Assembly: GCA_014338405.1 (NCBI GenBank)
Contig: JTDE01000127.1
Location: forward strand, 148,514-212,513
Source: Paragonimus skrjabini miyazakii
Lineage: Eukaryota > Platyhelminthes > Trematoda > Plagiorchiida > Troglotrematidae
Reading direction: 5' to 3'
DNA: 64,000 nt
The notes beneath the pieces were generated by a model. That model made no database searches, was not told the DNA's origin, and saw only the letters and a list, made by a program, of their open reading frames with translations. Positions 23,716 through 36,400 of the stretch are shown here, in pieces; the stretch's first letter is position 1, and every line of letters starts with the position of its first letter. A program made the translations under genes and the position numbers.

Positions 23716-24706
23716 CAACCCTATATTTATTTTCATTTTTGTTCTCATTGTTTACCTATTGCTTTTGAACAGACATTCCTCTTGGTAAGTTGAACTAGTT
23801 GGCGATCATGAGTAGAGACCACCAGAATGGAGAAAAGTATAAATGATGTGAGTAAAATCGATGGCTGTGATCGCTCTTTCATATGGTAAACCGTTTTGGA
23901 TCATTCAGGCTTATTTGCATTGACAGCTGGGAGACCGTACTTTTGTACTAGACCAAATAATAGTACTTTTTCTCTCGCAGTTAGCAGACAGTTCATCAAC
24001 TTTATTTGACCAACCGTACCGATTTCGGTTGCAATCCATTTTTCACAAGCCGTCAGTTTGTAGCATTGGCCTGGTGGTAAACGTAACCTTCCATATAGCG
24101 GGGCAGTAATATGAGTAACTGCTGCCTGCTCGCAATTCAATCACACGGTTATACCCAATTATACAATGTAGAGGTCGCACTTACCATCAAGAGAGTTGGC
24201 CAGTCTATTTTTCTGACGTACAGATTTATATTTTTCATTCATACATTTCACTGGTCACCGGAAGATGCAGAAGGTTCACATTGTACGAAAAGACATCCGT
24301 GACGTATGTACAAGTAAATCAAATCAAATAAGTCCTCTCATGTGGTTGCGATTTAGGGAAACAATGTCAAATGAAATCTATTGTTTTTTGTAGTGCTCTT
24401 TATCCCACACGAGACAATGACTGTATTTATTACAGACAGTGTAAACCAACCGGTGGTGTCATGTCACAGCGCATCAGTGATTGTAGTAATGTTGTGGATA
24501 TAACTAGGATTACTCATTTATAAAAGGAAGGGGAACTAGGAGATGTAGGTCTAGATACAACAATAAATGTTACATATTTTCACAAGTAGATCGTGACTGT
24601 CAAACTCAGTAACTAGCACATATCTGTGTTGATTCGATAAAACTTGAAAGAAACTTTCAAGTGGCTTATTCTTACACGGTTTACTTTCTCCCTCTTTTGA
24701 TTACAG
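23716..24706. other. Intergenic DNA, nothing recognised
   Basis: No gene or element was recognised. The minus-strand ORF at 23901-24140 and the plus-strand ORF at 24111-24302 have no recognisable domain. Confidence 0.5.
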
Positions 24707-25001
24707 CCGGTGAACCGATTCACAGACTATCTTTTGGAAATCGACAAAGTTCAGCAGGGGCAACTGTGCACTAGGTAGTCAGTATTCAGTTGTTACGTAT
24801 GCAACTCTGCCAATGGGAAAGGTTACGCCGGCACCGACTGGATTAATGAGGATCTTGTGACATTTCTGTTAAACATGATGCATACAATGATCAGTCTGAT
24901 GCTGCGATTGGGAAGATCCACCGTTACAAACAGGAATGGCTCAAGTATGGCGACGCTTGTGTTGGTGATTCTTCCTTTAATTGGACAGTTGATCAAATCA
25001 C
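24707..25001 (+). pseudogene. Exon-like block, broken frame
   Basis: The left edge is a good splice acceptor: a pyrimidine-rich tract ending TTGATTACAG at 24706. The right edge is a consensus donor, CAC followed by GTGAGT at 25002-25007. Between them the first frame reads VNRFTDYLLEIDKVQQGQLC, then a TAG, then SCYVCNSANGKGYAGTDW and INEDLV. From about 24870 a different frame reads KHDAYNDQSDAAIGKIHRYK, QEWLKYGDAC and FNWTVDQIT up to the donor. Both readings look protein-like, but joining them needs a frameshift and the first contains a stop. CYVCNS resembles the start of Ly6/uPAR domains, but the later cysteines do not fit. Inference: a decayed exon or a chance resemblance; no function assigned. 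Confidence 0.22.
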
Positions 25002-28000
25002 GTGAGTGTTATGGTCTAACATAAGTTGTAACTTTGTTTTGTCCGTCTCCGTGCATTATGCAATAAGTAACGTTTATGAGGTACCTGATTAAAGAATGAA
25101 TCACAGATTCAGTGTACTTCTTCAAATTGATTATAAAATATATACAAGAAAAAATTAATGACGAACATTCCTGTGAAGCAATTTCACTTGTTAAAAGGTT
25201 TGCGTGTTTGTAAAGCAGCAATCTTATGGAGGTTGTGCCTAGATTGTCTAATTATAGGAGACGTTTTACTTTTAGCAAATATTTTTCCACTGTGCAAATT
25301 TGCGTCTATCATTTGATGTTACAATTTTCGTTGCACTCATCAAATTAAAGTTCTGATTACCATTATTTTGGTCTAAGAGGATGATTTCATTACGCATGAC
25401 TAGGGAAAGGTTTCGCGGCCAGCCTAGCTATTAATTTTGGTGTCAAAGAGTGCAATTTCTAGTTTGTTTCGCAATGTTACATTTCCCATTTATATAATCA
25501 GCTGCTGTGTGCACTTGCTCAGTAAAATTGACCAAAACATGAGTCTCAATGAAATTTGCTTTTGCATCATTACTTCTCGTGTTTAAATATATGATATAAC
25601 ATGTTGTTGATATAGGGGGTCTTTTTCGTACACGGAGCGAGAACATTTATCTTCAAGCGTTTGAAGTGTGATAATAAAAAGTGATCAATATTGTATACGG
25701 CGAAAAAATAGCTTTAGTAACACTGCAAAAAATACGCACTTAAAGTAATTTGTGACAGTTATAGAAGGAATGCTTAGTTTAATTTAGTTGCTTTGATGGT
25801 TAGTATATAGAGTTTATGAATTTCAATAATCTATACAATTCCGGCTGTGTCATTCCTAGTACCTACGTGACGCCAACCGGTTGAAACGGGGCACCTTATA
25901 CTCAGCTGAACTGTCTGGTTTATGTCAATGGTATAGCCCTTTGTGTGTGTAGCTCTCACGTTTGGGTATAAACCTTTGCGTTGAGGAGTATGCAGTGTGA
26001 TCAGAGAACTTTGTTCTTGTCGAGTAAAAGTAGCAAATGTTTTTGAAGGCAAACAAGCTACTTTGTCGCCAAAAACCGTGATCGCACAAGTTAATTTGTT
26101 GTTACAGTCTTATCAGTAACAGGAAAATCACGACAAATGTATATTAACTGGGATGAACATATTCACTGGGAAACCATAACACCGGATTGTCATCATTTTG
26201 AGTTTTAAGTTGGACCGTTGTAAAATGGTATGATATCTTTTAAATAAAAATAGTTAATTCAGTTAGTAAATCCTGAGAGTACTGAAGGGTTTAAATGTTG
26301 TGTGAAATTTTTATTCAGGACACAATATCCAAAACAACATTAGGCAGGTATAGCGGTTCACTTCCTATGAAAGGTCACCGCCGCGTGTCGGGCATCAAGT
26401 GACACTCAAGAACGAGTAGAATTTATGATTTAGCAATAATGACTTAGTAAATGTGCCGGAACACTATGTGGGCGACTGAGATAAGCATCTGACTCACGTT
26501 AATGAGCAAGGTAAGGGTGGATTAATGTAGATGGAGCAGGTATCCTTAAAAGCCTTTTTGCTAGTTGGTAACATGATGGTATACAAGAATATCATTTTCT
26601 AATAGTCTCTCACCATGATTGAAAGGGTACCTCCGGAAGCATTATGTTTACGCTAATGCTTTTTGCCTTCTATTGAATCTTACGAATCGGTCTAGGATAG
26701 CAGGAGAAACCCAGATAACCGAGTTAGTCGATTCAAACACACTCGGGTATATCGGCGCGAAGTGCAAACGAACCTGTAAATGACCATTAGTTTACATAAG
26801 GTTGGTAACTTACACACCAAAAGTCTGCCTTCTACAATAGGTGTTGTAGGCATCCACAAGAGTGCAAAGGTATTGTAGGAATACAAATCAAAGGTGACGT
26901 AGTTTTATGATAATTAGTTGCTATTGGTGGTATACATGTAATTAGGTCAGTGTTCACATAAAGTCGGTAAAAGGTTTTGAGCACCTTAGTGGTAGCACGG
27001 TAAAATACTGATGGATAGAAAGGCAAAAGATGTTCCAAGCAACATAATATTTGTGGGGTTGTACGTACCCAAATTTTTTCACAATGCACCGATTATGATT
27101 TGCCTAATACAATCGTAAATGACTAAAATATAATGCAAACGATCATACTGCTTTCTGAAAGTCCTTGGCTGAAAGCTGTTCAAATATAAGTTCATACTTC
27201 TCATCGGCATTTCACTTGAGTAGCCATCCCTCAACATTTTAAGGAAGGTTAGAGAACATAAGTGCTGAACACTACGGATTCACGAAAACCGACGAGTTCT
27301 ACATGAATGATTTGAAAAGCATAGTCATTTTTTCTTTTTTTATTATAGGTAGTCACGCCATGTTGTCTGGAACTTTTGCAATAGGTTTTTATCTGCTAAT
27401 ATTTACCATGAAATGGTTTGGTTACTAAATATGCTATTCCTTTCTAATATGAGAAATATATGTACATGAATTCTTTGAAAAAATAAAGGCTCTACTACCG
27501 GATCATTTTGGTACAAATTTACTAGTGGTCGAAAGAATCTCGAATGAAACACGATTTTCTGTCGAACTCAAATTACTGACGTTGCAATGTACGTTTGGCC
27601 AATTGAATACTAGGAGACATGGCTTGCTTGGCCACGTTTTTGGCCATGTTGACAAATGACCACTCCTGTATGGGAAAGTCAGTAGAATTCTACTTGCAGA
27701 CGTCTAATTTCTGTTTTGAAACTTCGAACTTAGCTTCATCGAGGTCTTTCACTAGCCGATCGTCAGTTTGTACACTATGTCTAAGAAATTTCTACAAAAG
27801 GTTATCCAGCAGGCGGGCTTTCCTCACTCTCGTTTTCAACCATAAGTTCAAAAGATGAGGTTTAGTATCGTGGTGATATATAACTCGCACAGGTAGATTA
27901 ACTAGAGTTACTTGCATTTCCCCTACTCCCAAATTCCCACACAAATGTTTGACAAGAAAGCCACTGAAGTGATTGATAAAATTTAAAGGTTTACCATTTG

Positions 28001-31000
28001 GCTGACCCAACATGAAATGTAAGCAAGAGATCGTAGTATAACTGCAAAAAGTGAATTCAAAATGCAAAGTAAAATCCGCAACCCACTGGTGGACAGATAT
28101 AAAGGAATCCGTCAGAAAGAGACCACCTAAGTAAGTTTCAATGAGGTTGACACACGTAACCGATCCTTCAGAACGGAATGGATGTGTGTAGGTTACATAA
28201 TTATTAGCGAAAGGGTCAAACATGCACCCTACATTTTGACGTTTACATATTTGAACCATCAATTTGTTTATGTGTTGCACAAATGGAGTACTGTTTGTAA
28301 GAAAATGGATATGTGTGTGTTTCAGCTCATCACCCAAAGGGGCCGAATACAGAAAACGTCACAGAAGTTCGGAGTGAAAAAGAGTTCGCAGTTAAGGGAC
28401 TGGTTCCCACAAACATGAGCCTACTTTACCATAACAGCTAATGTGCCAAAAGTAATAGCTTGGCGGTTTTAGTTGCCCGTCATCTCTAGATGTATTCAGT
28501 ACATGACTCGACGATTTTGCGCTCATCCAAGACGATACTTTTATATATTATCGACATACTGTTCTATTTCCTTATGTGATCTGCCTTCCACCCTTCTTAG
28601 ACATCAATGAAGAGCGCTTACATACTATATCACGTGTTCGGTAGCCTCAGTCTGATTCCGACGATTCTTATTTATGAATACTTTTAATCAGTATCAATTT
28701 CTTCTGTTCTAACGAAGCTGACGCTTAACTACATCCCACAACAACTGACTTTACGATGCTGCTGTTGATGACAACACGCTCATAAAGATATTACGAAGAC
28801 CATCCAGACTTGAATGCACTTCAGTCATTCTGTACCATGTAGAGAATAACCTTTGTGTTGGCGATCCACTGTGTCGAAATGATACCACTTCTACACGTCT
28901 AGTTATATGAACTTAGCCTCTTGTACACTCATTTTTGTGGGGCAATCCAAAACAATCAACTGAAGGGATCTAATATAGAAGCCAGTTGCTAAATGTCGGT
29001 CAGGTGCAGTAACCCACCGGCCATCATATAGTTAATGACGGTTAATGTAGGTTACGATGTTGTAGACTGCTCACAACCAAGTCGTTGTAAAACAACAGAT
29101 ATCAACAACTTACAATGAAGCTCCGCACAGGGTTGTTAATATTCAAGTGATTAGTCCGGATTTTTTGGAATTAAACCATTATACATTGGTTGCTGTTTCA
29201 TTTGTACTCAGACCACAATCTTGCGTAGAAATAAACGCATGTAACCAATGGTTAATCAGTAATTTTGGCGGTCATCCAGAATTCACGCCCAATCACTGTA
29301 TGTAATCTCGTCTGTTATTGTCCTGCGATTCTAGAGCAATACGATGGAGATATTCAACGTCCCTAATCTGAAGATGGTGTTTTGTGAAGTCATTATGCAT
29401 CTTGGATATTATACTAATCTCAAATTAGTTAGACAATCGTGGTTACCTCCCAATCACGATTAGTCAGCCACTTGCCTTAAAACAAAAGCCGTAATCGCTT
29501 TCGTTAACCATTCGCCTGGTCCCCCTCCAAATTCCCCATTGGTTCCGAAAAGATGATCGAATAAAGTAACGAGACTATTAGGCGAGAGTTTCAGCTGCAC
29601 CGCTGACCAGTAAAAGTTACCAAAGATTTAGAAAACCTATAACGTATCAACCGTTCTCATGGAAGGTAATTGTATACAACCTACCAAATACAGGTCGATT
29701 ATTTAATAACTCGCGTCACTATTCTTTGAAGCCCTACTCGATGATCAGTTCAGACTGACACTGTACGCCGCATACTATCACTCGGCAAACAATTTGAGGT
29801 CCAAAAGCGCCTTCTTGGTTAACTAACCTGTGTGAAGCGAGAAGCCTTTGGCCAAGGTGACTGATAAAGGCGAGACAATGAATGTTATCTTTTTGGATTC
29901 CTTTAAAGCATCCGACAATAGTAACTATACAATCCTGTAAATAAGAATTCGCCACTTTAGCCAAGTCGGTCTTTCATTCCGATGGACAAGCGATAACCCT
30001 AGCGACCGATGTTTTGACTTGAGGATTGATGAGTTGTTGTTCCAATGACACTCCATGACTAATGTCTTGCCCTAGGGTTTCGTTCTGGTGCTGCTGATAG
30101 TCCTGTTATTTCTCATTGAAATGTCACGACTCTTAAGCTCTGCAGGCTACAATACGGATAGGAAAAACTATTAAGTCTAGGATCTTTTTGAGAAAAAATG
30201 CTTCAGGTTTGCCTTACTACCTTGCTGTGACATAATTGCTTCTGTTGAACCACTTTATAGGTTAATTGATGGGTCATTCACTCATAGCGAGTGTGACATA
30301 GAAACGATAGTCAGCACAAATACCAGCTTTTCCATTAAACCAGCCTTGATAAAAATATAATTTGACACCACATCTATAGCTGACACAATTTTATTTCTTT
30401 ATTTCGAGGTGAATATTTACTTTGTAGATGGCAAATTGTGCGCCATATCCAACTGACTGAAAAAGTACTATGCTGGATAGCAATGGTCATTCTGACGTTT
30501 CAATTTCTTAATTTGAAATATTGCTCAAATCGGGTAACTTTTCCACAACTTATCAAACTGTGGGAAACAATAATATACTAACCTACAGAATTTCACAACA
30601 GCTGCTGAATTCGCTGAAACGCATGCTCCAAAACATTCTCTTTTCTATCATTCAGTAAAGTCGCAACACCTTTGAGTCATCGACAATATCCACTATATTT
30701 TTGCAGTTTCAGCGTATGCTTAATCTGACAAGCTCAGCTGAACACGGTCGTAGAGGAGCCGTCGAAAGACGACTTTGGGTGACATTTTTATGCACACTTC
30801 CATGAAACTATTTGAGTTAATCGAATAGCTTTACCACATTACCAAATTTGATGTCACGTTCAACGCCTAATGCAAACACTAGCAAGATGTTGACTGCTAG
30901 GTAGTCTGTTTCATGTCTTGGTGTCCAGGTCCGATTGATGCTTCCGCTTTTCTCTTTGTCTACTGTTTGTTTACGTTTTATGTCACATCACGATACTAGC

Positions 31001-31440
31001 AACTATTCACCAAACTGGAGGGTTTATAGACTCTTCACAGCTAAGCCTGTGATCCTGATTCTGACATTGAATCAGGTGCACGAAAACCTTCTTAGTCTGC
31101 TTATACTTGTAAGTTCTATTGATCCCATTGATTGCTATGTTTTTTCTGTAAGCATCATTTTCCGTTTTGAAAATTTACTGGTTCTAGTCGATCAAAATTA
31201 AATCTAGGATGACAACCTTAAAATACTAATTTCCTCCATACTGTTTTTTATAAAATGTTGGCTATTTGATGAGTCTTTTATAGGAAGTATCCACACTTTC
31301 CGGTAAACTTCATTCTTATTTGAAATCCTCCTAATTAAAATTAAAAGATAGCTATTTAATCAGATGAACTAAACGATTATTCGTAAGCAAACTTGACTGG
31401 GAGTTTGTAAGTAAGAATTCGATTGTGCTCAACATAAAAC
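25002..31440. other. Long stretch without recognised genes
   Basis: No element or gene could be supported. The longest open stretch is 181 codons on the minus strand (27792-28337), rich in His and Phe, with no domain, no convincing splice acceptor and no start context. A frame of this length is near what chance gives in 64 kb. The remaining ORFs are shorter and overlap on both strands. Confidence 0.4.
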
Positions 31441-31560
31441 CAGTAGGGCAGTGATTAACATGGTTTGCTTGTGACAACATGGACAGAGTTCAAATCGTCG
31501 TTATGCCAATGATTTACAGAAGAAGAAACTCAGGCATTCTGTGTTTGAGTTCCGAATTCC
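31441..31560 (+). mobile_element. Possible SINE copy F, tRNA-like head
   Basis: GGGCAGTGATTAACATGG resembles the head of copy D, and GTTCAAATC at 31488-31496 fits a polymerase III B box (GTTCNANNC). Next, ATGCC at 31503-31507 and GGCAT at 31533-31537 are exact complements. They enclose AATGATT and GAAAC, which resembles a mutated hammerhead (core CTGATGA and GAAAC). The tail could not be matched. Probably a diverged copy of the same family. Confidence 0.4.
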
Positions 31561-32911
31561 AGCAAATTACGTTACTTTAATCATCACTTAAGATCAGTAG
31601 GCATTTTCGTTGATATCCATCGCATCAACATTTTGAGTTGCACTATTCGGTAAAGAGCAACTGTTTTTATACGCAAACTTTTGTAGCTTGAACTTGGTAT
31701 GAGCTCATCAGGATGCATCGGTATTCAGAGCTAACATATAAGCATACGATTCTGAATCATATTTTTTTCTAAAGGCGCTTGACTTTTGCCACTTGCGTTG
31801 AAATCTAACAGCGCTGCATATATATTTGGTGCCAACAAAAACTAAGTTTAAGTTCACATGCCTGTGATGTGACTGCGATGACCACTGCTGCGCTGGCTTT
31901 ACATCAGACACGACCGAATTACTATCGTATCTAAACACTCAGTTACGATCATGTTCATAATTACAGACAAATTATTTGGTTTGGTATTCTATCATACAAA
32001 GTGTATGTGGCATCAATTTTGTTTGCTCGGTTTAATGCAAGATGTAATGTTATAATCTGGCCCACAACACGCCTATTTTTGTTTACCGTTGTTATCGAGA
32101 ACATTAACGTCACTTTCTGTTACGATAAAGAAGCTGAATTGGATCTGTATCGACTAATCAATAGATCTCCTTTTTACCTTAGTTTACAAGGCAAACCTCC
32201 GATTCTTTTGACAAGTTTCGAAGCATAAGACAAAAAAGCTCTAACAAGAGCAAATGCTCATTATTGTGCCTCTTCTTAGAAAGGGCCGGTTTGATAATCG
32301 ATGAGGGCGCCAGAGCCGTAATCGATTGTAAGTAATGTTTAATTCATACTAACGAAAAACTCACCACTTGCCAAAAACCAGAAAAGCCATGTTACGTGCA
32401 CACCAACTCTCTCATTTACACAGATGATTCCTTTTGTTCTCGAAATCGAATCGAACAGGGTTGGAGCCAGAAAAATTCAGCAACGCTTTCTTTGCGAAGC
32501 CTCGTAGCTACTGGCACATTTTTGCTGTGATGTAAGAAAATCTAAACGTGCCGATAGTCAAAGCCATGGATGAAGCCATACGAATCCAGTGGCCTGTTTC
32601 TAACTGATTACAACTGTACTGCAAGTAAAATCCGTATGTAGGTAAATTCGCCTGCAATTTCGATGCCGTTTAACGAAGGCATTTGAGTAAAGATGCGGGA
32701 ACCAACTACGGATTCTTCATCGCTCTTACGAAGATGACTGTTTTTAGCGAACATAATATATTCTGATTTACCCGCAAAACTTTCGTGGCTCCATTACATG
32801 CCAACTCCCAAAACGCTAACAAGTTTACAGTTATAATTAACATAATCCGTTTACAGAATAGAACCGTGGATTTCTACGAACACGCGAGGGCTTGTGGAAT
32901 CAATTAAACCA
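31561..32911. other. Intergenic DNA, nothing recognised
   Basis: No gene or element was recognised between SINE copies F and G. Short ORFs at 31708-31938 (-) and 32001-32228 (+) lack domains. Confidence 0.5.
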
Positions 32912-32978
32912 TACTGAAATATAGGTTGAACATCACCCATAATTAATCGCAACTGTTGCACCCCCAAAGACTCCAGTC
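32912..32978 (-). mobile_element. SINE copy G, tail fragment
   Basis: On the minus strand the segment reads ACTGGAGTCTTTGGGGGTGC, AACAGTTGCGATTAATTATG and GGTGATGTTCAACCTATAT. It follows the shared tail (GGAAAGTCT...GCTGCGATCAGTTGTGGGTAATGTTCAA) position for position with scattered substitutions. The head is absent. It abuts copy H, which is in the opposite orientation. Confidence 0.55.
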
Positions 32979-33048
32979 AGATGATGTTCAATCTGCACGT
33001 AGACCAAAATCGCCTGCTGCTTATCAGTTATCAAAATACCTCTCAACA
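32975..33048 (+). mobile_element. SINE copy H, distal tail fragment
   Basis: CAGATGATGTTCAATCTGCA followed by ACCAAAATCGCCTGCTGC and TTATCAGTTATCAAAATACC matches bases 33393-33455 of copy D (ATGTTCAATCCATATG, ACCAAAATCCCCTACTACTC, ATCAGTAATACTGAAATAC). Only the distal part of the element is present. Together with copy G it forms an inverted pair joined near 32975. Confidence 0.6.
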
Positions 33049-33224
33049 AGTCTTTGATTTATGTGATCCCAACTTGGAGAGAAGTCCTAATTGCGGAGTT
33101 ATCGATTGGAGTTAATAGACATTAACTGTCTCCTATCGAGAAGATCGGGCAACCTAATCATTACCCACAAGTGAAAGTGGTTGAGTGTTCACATATGATT
33201 TTTCGGTTGTGCCCAATGTGAGGT

Positions 33225-33463
33225 CAATGACGCAGTGGTAAACACGGTCGCCTAATGAAAGCGTGGTCGGAGTTCTAGTCCCGGCAGTGGCAGTGATATG
33301 CACTACTGACGAGCTCTTATGCGAGCAAAAATCGAGTCTAGTGCTTCCATTTGAAAGTAGGCGACCAGAAAGTCTGTGGCTGCGATCAACTGTAGGTAAT
33401 GTTCAATCCATATGAAAACCAAAATCCCCTACTACTCATCAGTAATACTGAAATACTTCTGCG
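33225..33463 (+). mobile_element. SINE copy D: best tRNA-headed, hammerhead-bearing copy
   Basis: This is the clearest member of the family. It begins with a tRNA-like head: GACGCAGTGGTAAACACGG in the A-box position and GTTCTAGTC at 33272-33280 as B box. A hammerhead-type module follows at 33300-33344, then the body CCATTTGAAAGTAGGCGACC, the tail AGAAAGTCTGTGGCTGCGAT, and a distal segment running through CCATATGAAAACCAAAATCC to about 33463. Relative to copies A, B and C it has lost about 14 bases between AGTCT and GGCTGCG. Established: polymerase III SINEs are non-autonomous, and schistosome Sm-alpha retroposons combine such a promoter with a hammerhead ribozyme. That this family belongs with Sm-alpha is inference. 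Confidence 0.8.
33300..33344 (+). ncRNA. Hammerhead ribozyme motif in SINE copy D (probably inactive)
   Basis: Stem I is GCACTA (33300-33305) with TAGTGC (33339-33344), perfectly complementary. The catalytic box CTGACGA is at 33306-33312. Stem II is GCTC (33313-33316), loop TTATGC, GAGC (33323-33326), including the usual G-C closing pair. The second core box, normally GAAA, is AAAA (33327-33330). The cleavage triplet GTC is at 33336-33338, directly before stem I closes. Stem III is only marginal. Known of the family: the G of GAAA (G12) is essential for catalysis, so this copy is expected not to self-cleave. The arrangement is type I (open stem I), as in schistosome hammerheads. Confidence 0.7.
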
Positions 33464-36400
33464 ATAACTTAGCTTAAACGCTACTCTATATCGCAAATTT
33501 GACTGTTATTTGAGGTTTATGCAAACAATCGATTAAAAGCTATTCAAGAAAAGGATGACATTCTTTGTGTTTTAACAAGTAATAGGTCAGTTTCATTTCG
33601 AACCCCGATATTGTTTGACTTGTGCATCTTGCACTTGCTTGCATTTCGAGCAAACCATGCTACTTTATCTTGGTTATTCAGTATGGATTGGACTTAACAG
33701 AAGAGATGGATCAACCGACCAGTAACCCAATTCACGTTCATATAGAACTTATAATTAAGCAATAGTAACCTGTATCTTATTCTACAGTCATTTTCATCAG
33801 AAACTGCCATGAACTACTTATTCACTTGCATATGTTTATTGGGTTTCCATTGAACGTTTGACAACTGGTGCTAGCTAAACTCTAACAGCGCTGTGAGACT
33901 GATTTACATTCTCCCATTTCGCATTAGAAATGTGGCAGGCAGGTTTTCGCAACTAGATTTATGCCCAGCCTGTCACTGTTATTGTCTCGTTCACTTATTC
34001 TCTCATCTGTTTAGCATTCCGTGGTCTCAGATGTTTGGCTGACTGTAGATCACATAACATAAATTTTCCTTTAAACATTTTACTCTCCATGAAGTTCATG
34101 GGACAACAAATCTCAACGTAAAACGGCTGGTCTAAAAATATGCGGTTGAACCGATTGTGGCCAAAAAAGGAAATTAGCAGAACAGAAAGAAATGGTAACC
34201 CCAATATTACCAGAACCGAATGATTGCTAATCCTCAAAAATTCTTTCCAAATCACTTCAAACTTTGAATGACTTAAAAGAAAGTTTTCGATTTATCATAT
34301 CTGGTCTGATGATGTTAATGACCTACCACCGAGACGTTTAACCGATTAGCTCGTTATTTTGGGTCTCAGTGTAATTATTGGACCCGTTTAATTACTTACA
34401 CGTTCTATCAAAACACCTTATTTAAGATTTTATGTTCCAAGGCACAAATATGACAAAAAAAGTAGCATTGAAGAACATGTCTGATGTAGACGGTAAATCC
34501 ATTCAGTTGAGGTTTGGACACACTGACAATCTCGTGAAAATGTGTCTTTTATCTATAAAAACAACCTTTCTTCAATCAAATTTGCGTAACAGAAGCGTAG
34601 GACCTATTTAAGAAATAGTGAATGCATTCCATTTGCTCTTGTCAGTTGTAATAGAAAGCATCTCTGAGGAACAAAGGAATTAAAAGGAGAAGTTAAGGGA
34701 CTATTTCTATACTAGTCACTTATCCCACAAACCCATCGCACACGAGGTTCACGGTCAGTGGCATTTGCACACAGGACCTTAGCTTATGCTTGGCAAGTTG
34801 TCTCTCGAATGTTGTTTGGGTGACAGGCTTGTAGTAACACATAAGCATTCTAGAGATAATCATCTGGGAAGCTATCCTATGTTGTCTAGCCAGAGCTCTT
34901 AACAGCTATATCTATGTAAATGCCACTGCAGTTCTAGTTGCACTGTGCACACAAAGAAGCTTACGCAGTTTTGGTACCGACTTATTAATATGAGGGAATG
35001 CTAGCCATCTAGTGAGATAAAGCAGGTTCAGTTTTGCGCTACATAACCACCAAATGATATGCGATGTACACTTTGGGGAAATGCGGCATGTTATTATTTC
35101 TCTTATACTGTGCGCTACTTTATCGCTATAGTTTGAAGAAACTAGTGAGAAAGTGCAAAGCAGTTTACTAGTAACGCCGATTTCCACAGGTTAAACAGGA
35201 TGTCTTCATAAGCAATGAAAAGATTTACAAAAGTATTTCATTTGCTCCGGTTAATGGTTCGCTGTGATCAGCAACCTCTCTTGTGAACCAATGGAACCGC
35301 TGACCTCGTATTTATAAGTTTTAACCACCACCCCTGAGTTAAACCCAGCAGGACTCGCTGTTATCCTTCAGTCTTCACGAGTTCAACACTTTCTGGTCTA
35401 GCATTGAACGTTGAGAAAGGTAGGTACTCGACTTTTCAAAATTTTGCTCAATTTCACTGGCTGATTACCCGCGAGAATCGTCCATATACGACCAGTTGGC
35501 GACGTTCACGTCGGCCAAACAAAACATCCCTCTATAAGAACGGGTCAAATGATATCCAGTGATTTATTTGACTGGTAGATAGTCAACTTCTCTCGATATT
35601 TCTTTTGTGCTACATTTCTGAGAGTACTAAAGTAGACTGCTGGGTAATCGAATAAAACCTACTTAATTAAAAGTTTCCTCTGTCTACACCCTTCCGGTTT
35701 TCTTAAAGTAATTTTAATAAGTAATCCTCATTGGAAAGTGGATGGCACTGAACTGCCTAAGAGTTGTAATGAACATCCGAAAAACATTTTGAATTGGCCC
35801 ACTTAATGGAGATTTGTAATTTACAACTGGATAGCCGGATAAGATTGGTATCAGCTGCATAGGATTCCCATGTTTACGGTCTAAATATACATGTCAAGAG
35901 AGAAAATTTGATGATTTTGTCTAACATGCTTCACCAAAAACATACACATTTATTTCATAAACGCACTCGTTAATCTGGATTTCATAAGAAACCGGATAAA
36001 TCAACGTTTAGAATTTGTGGCGCAAAACATCTCCAATCGGTTTTGCTACAATAAAATATATATGTCGTTAAAAATAGTCAGGTGAATTGTTCAGAAAAAT
36101 GTACGAGGTGACGTATTCTCCAATACTTTTTCCACGAACATCCAGCCTGACTGTTAAGAAATTCACTAGGTATATTACGCATGGGAAAGATAAGCACGTG
36201 ATTAGACAGGCAGTGACTAAATTTTATATAAAGTTTTCAATTTATATCGCTGTTTACTGTGTTCATTCAGCCCTCAGCGAACAATTTTGTCTTTTCAAAC
36301 CATCCACTCTATTGCGTTTAAAATGTCGTTACGGTGTCGTCCTCCTCTTCTCCCCAATTTTAATGCGCTCTTCTCCATCCTTTTTAAATCATCGTCTGAA

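Noticed and set aside
27792..28337. 181-codon open frame on the minus strand
   Set aside because: No domain, repeat or signal was recognised and no convincing splice acceptor precedes it. One frame of this length is about what chance allows in 64 kb on six frames.
31261..31315. TTTGATGAGTC...GGAAG resembling a hammerhead
   Set aside because: The core is mutated, no paired stem I is visible, and there is no SINE head or tail around it.
35280..35350. Minus-strand segment with an A-box-like GGTGGTTAAA
   Set aside because: No B box at tRNA spacing and no similarity to the SINE copies.
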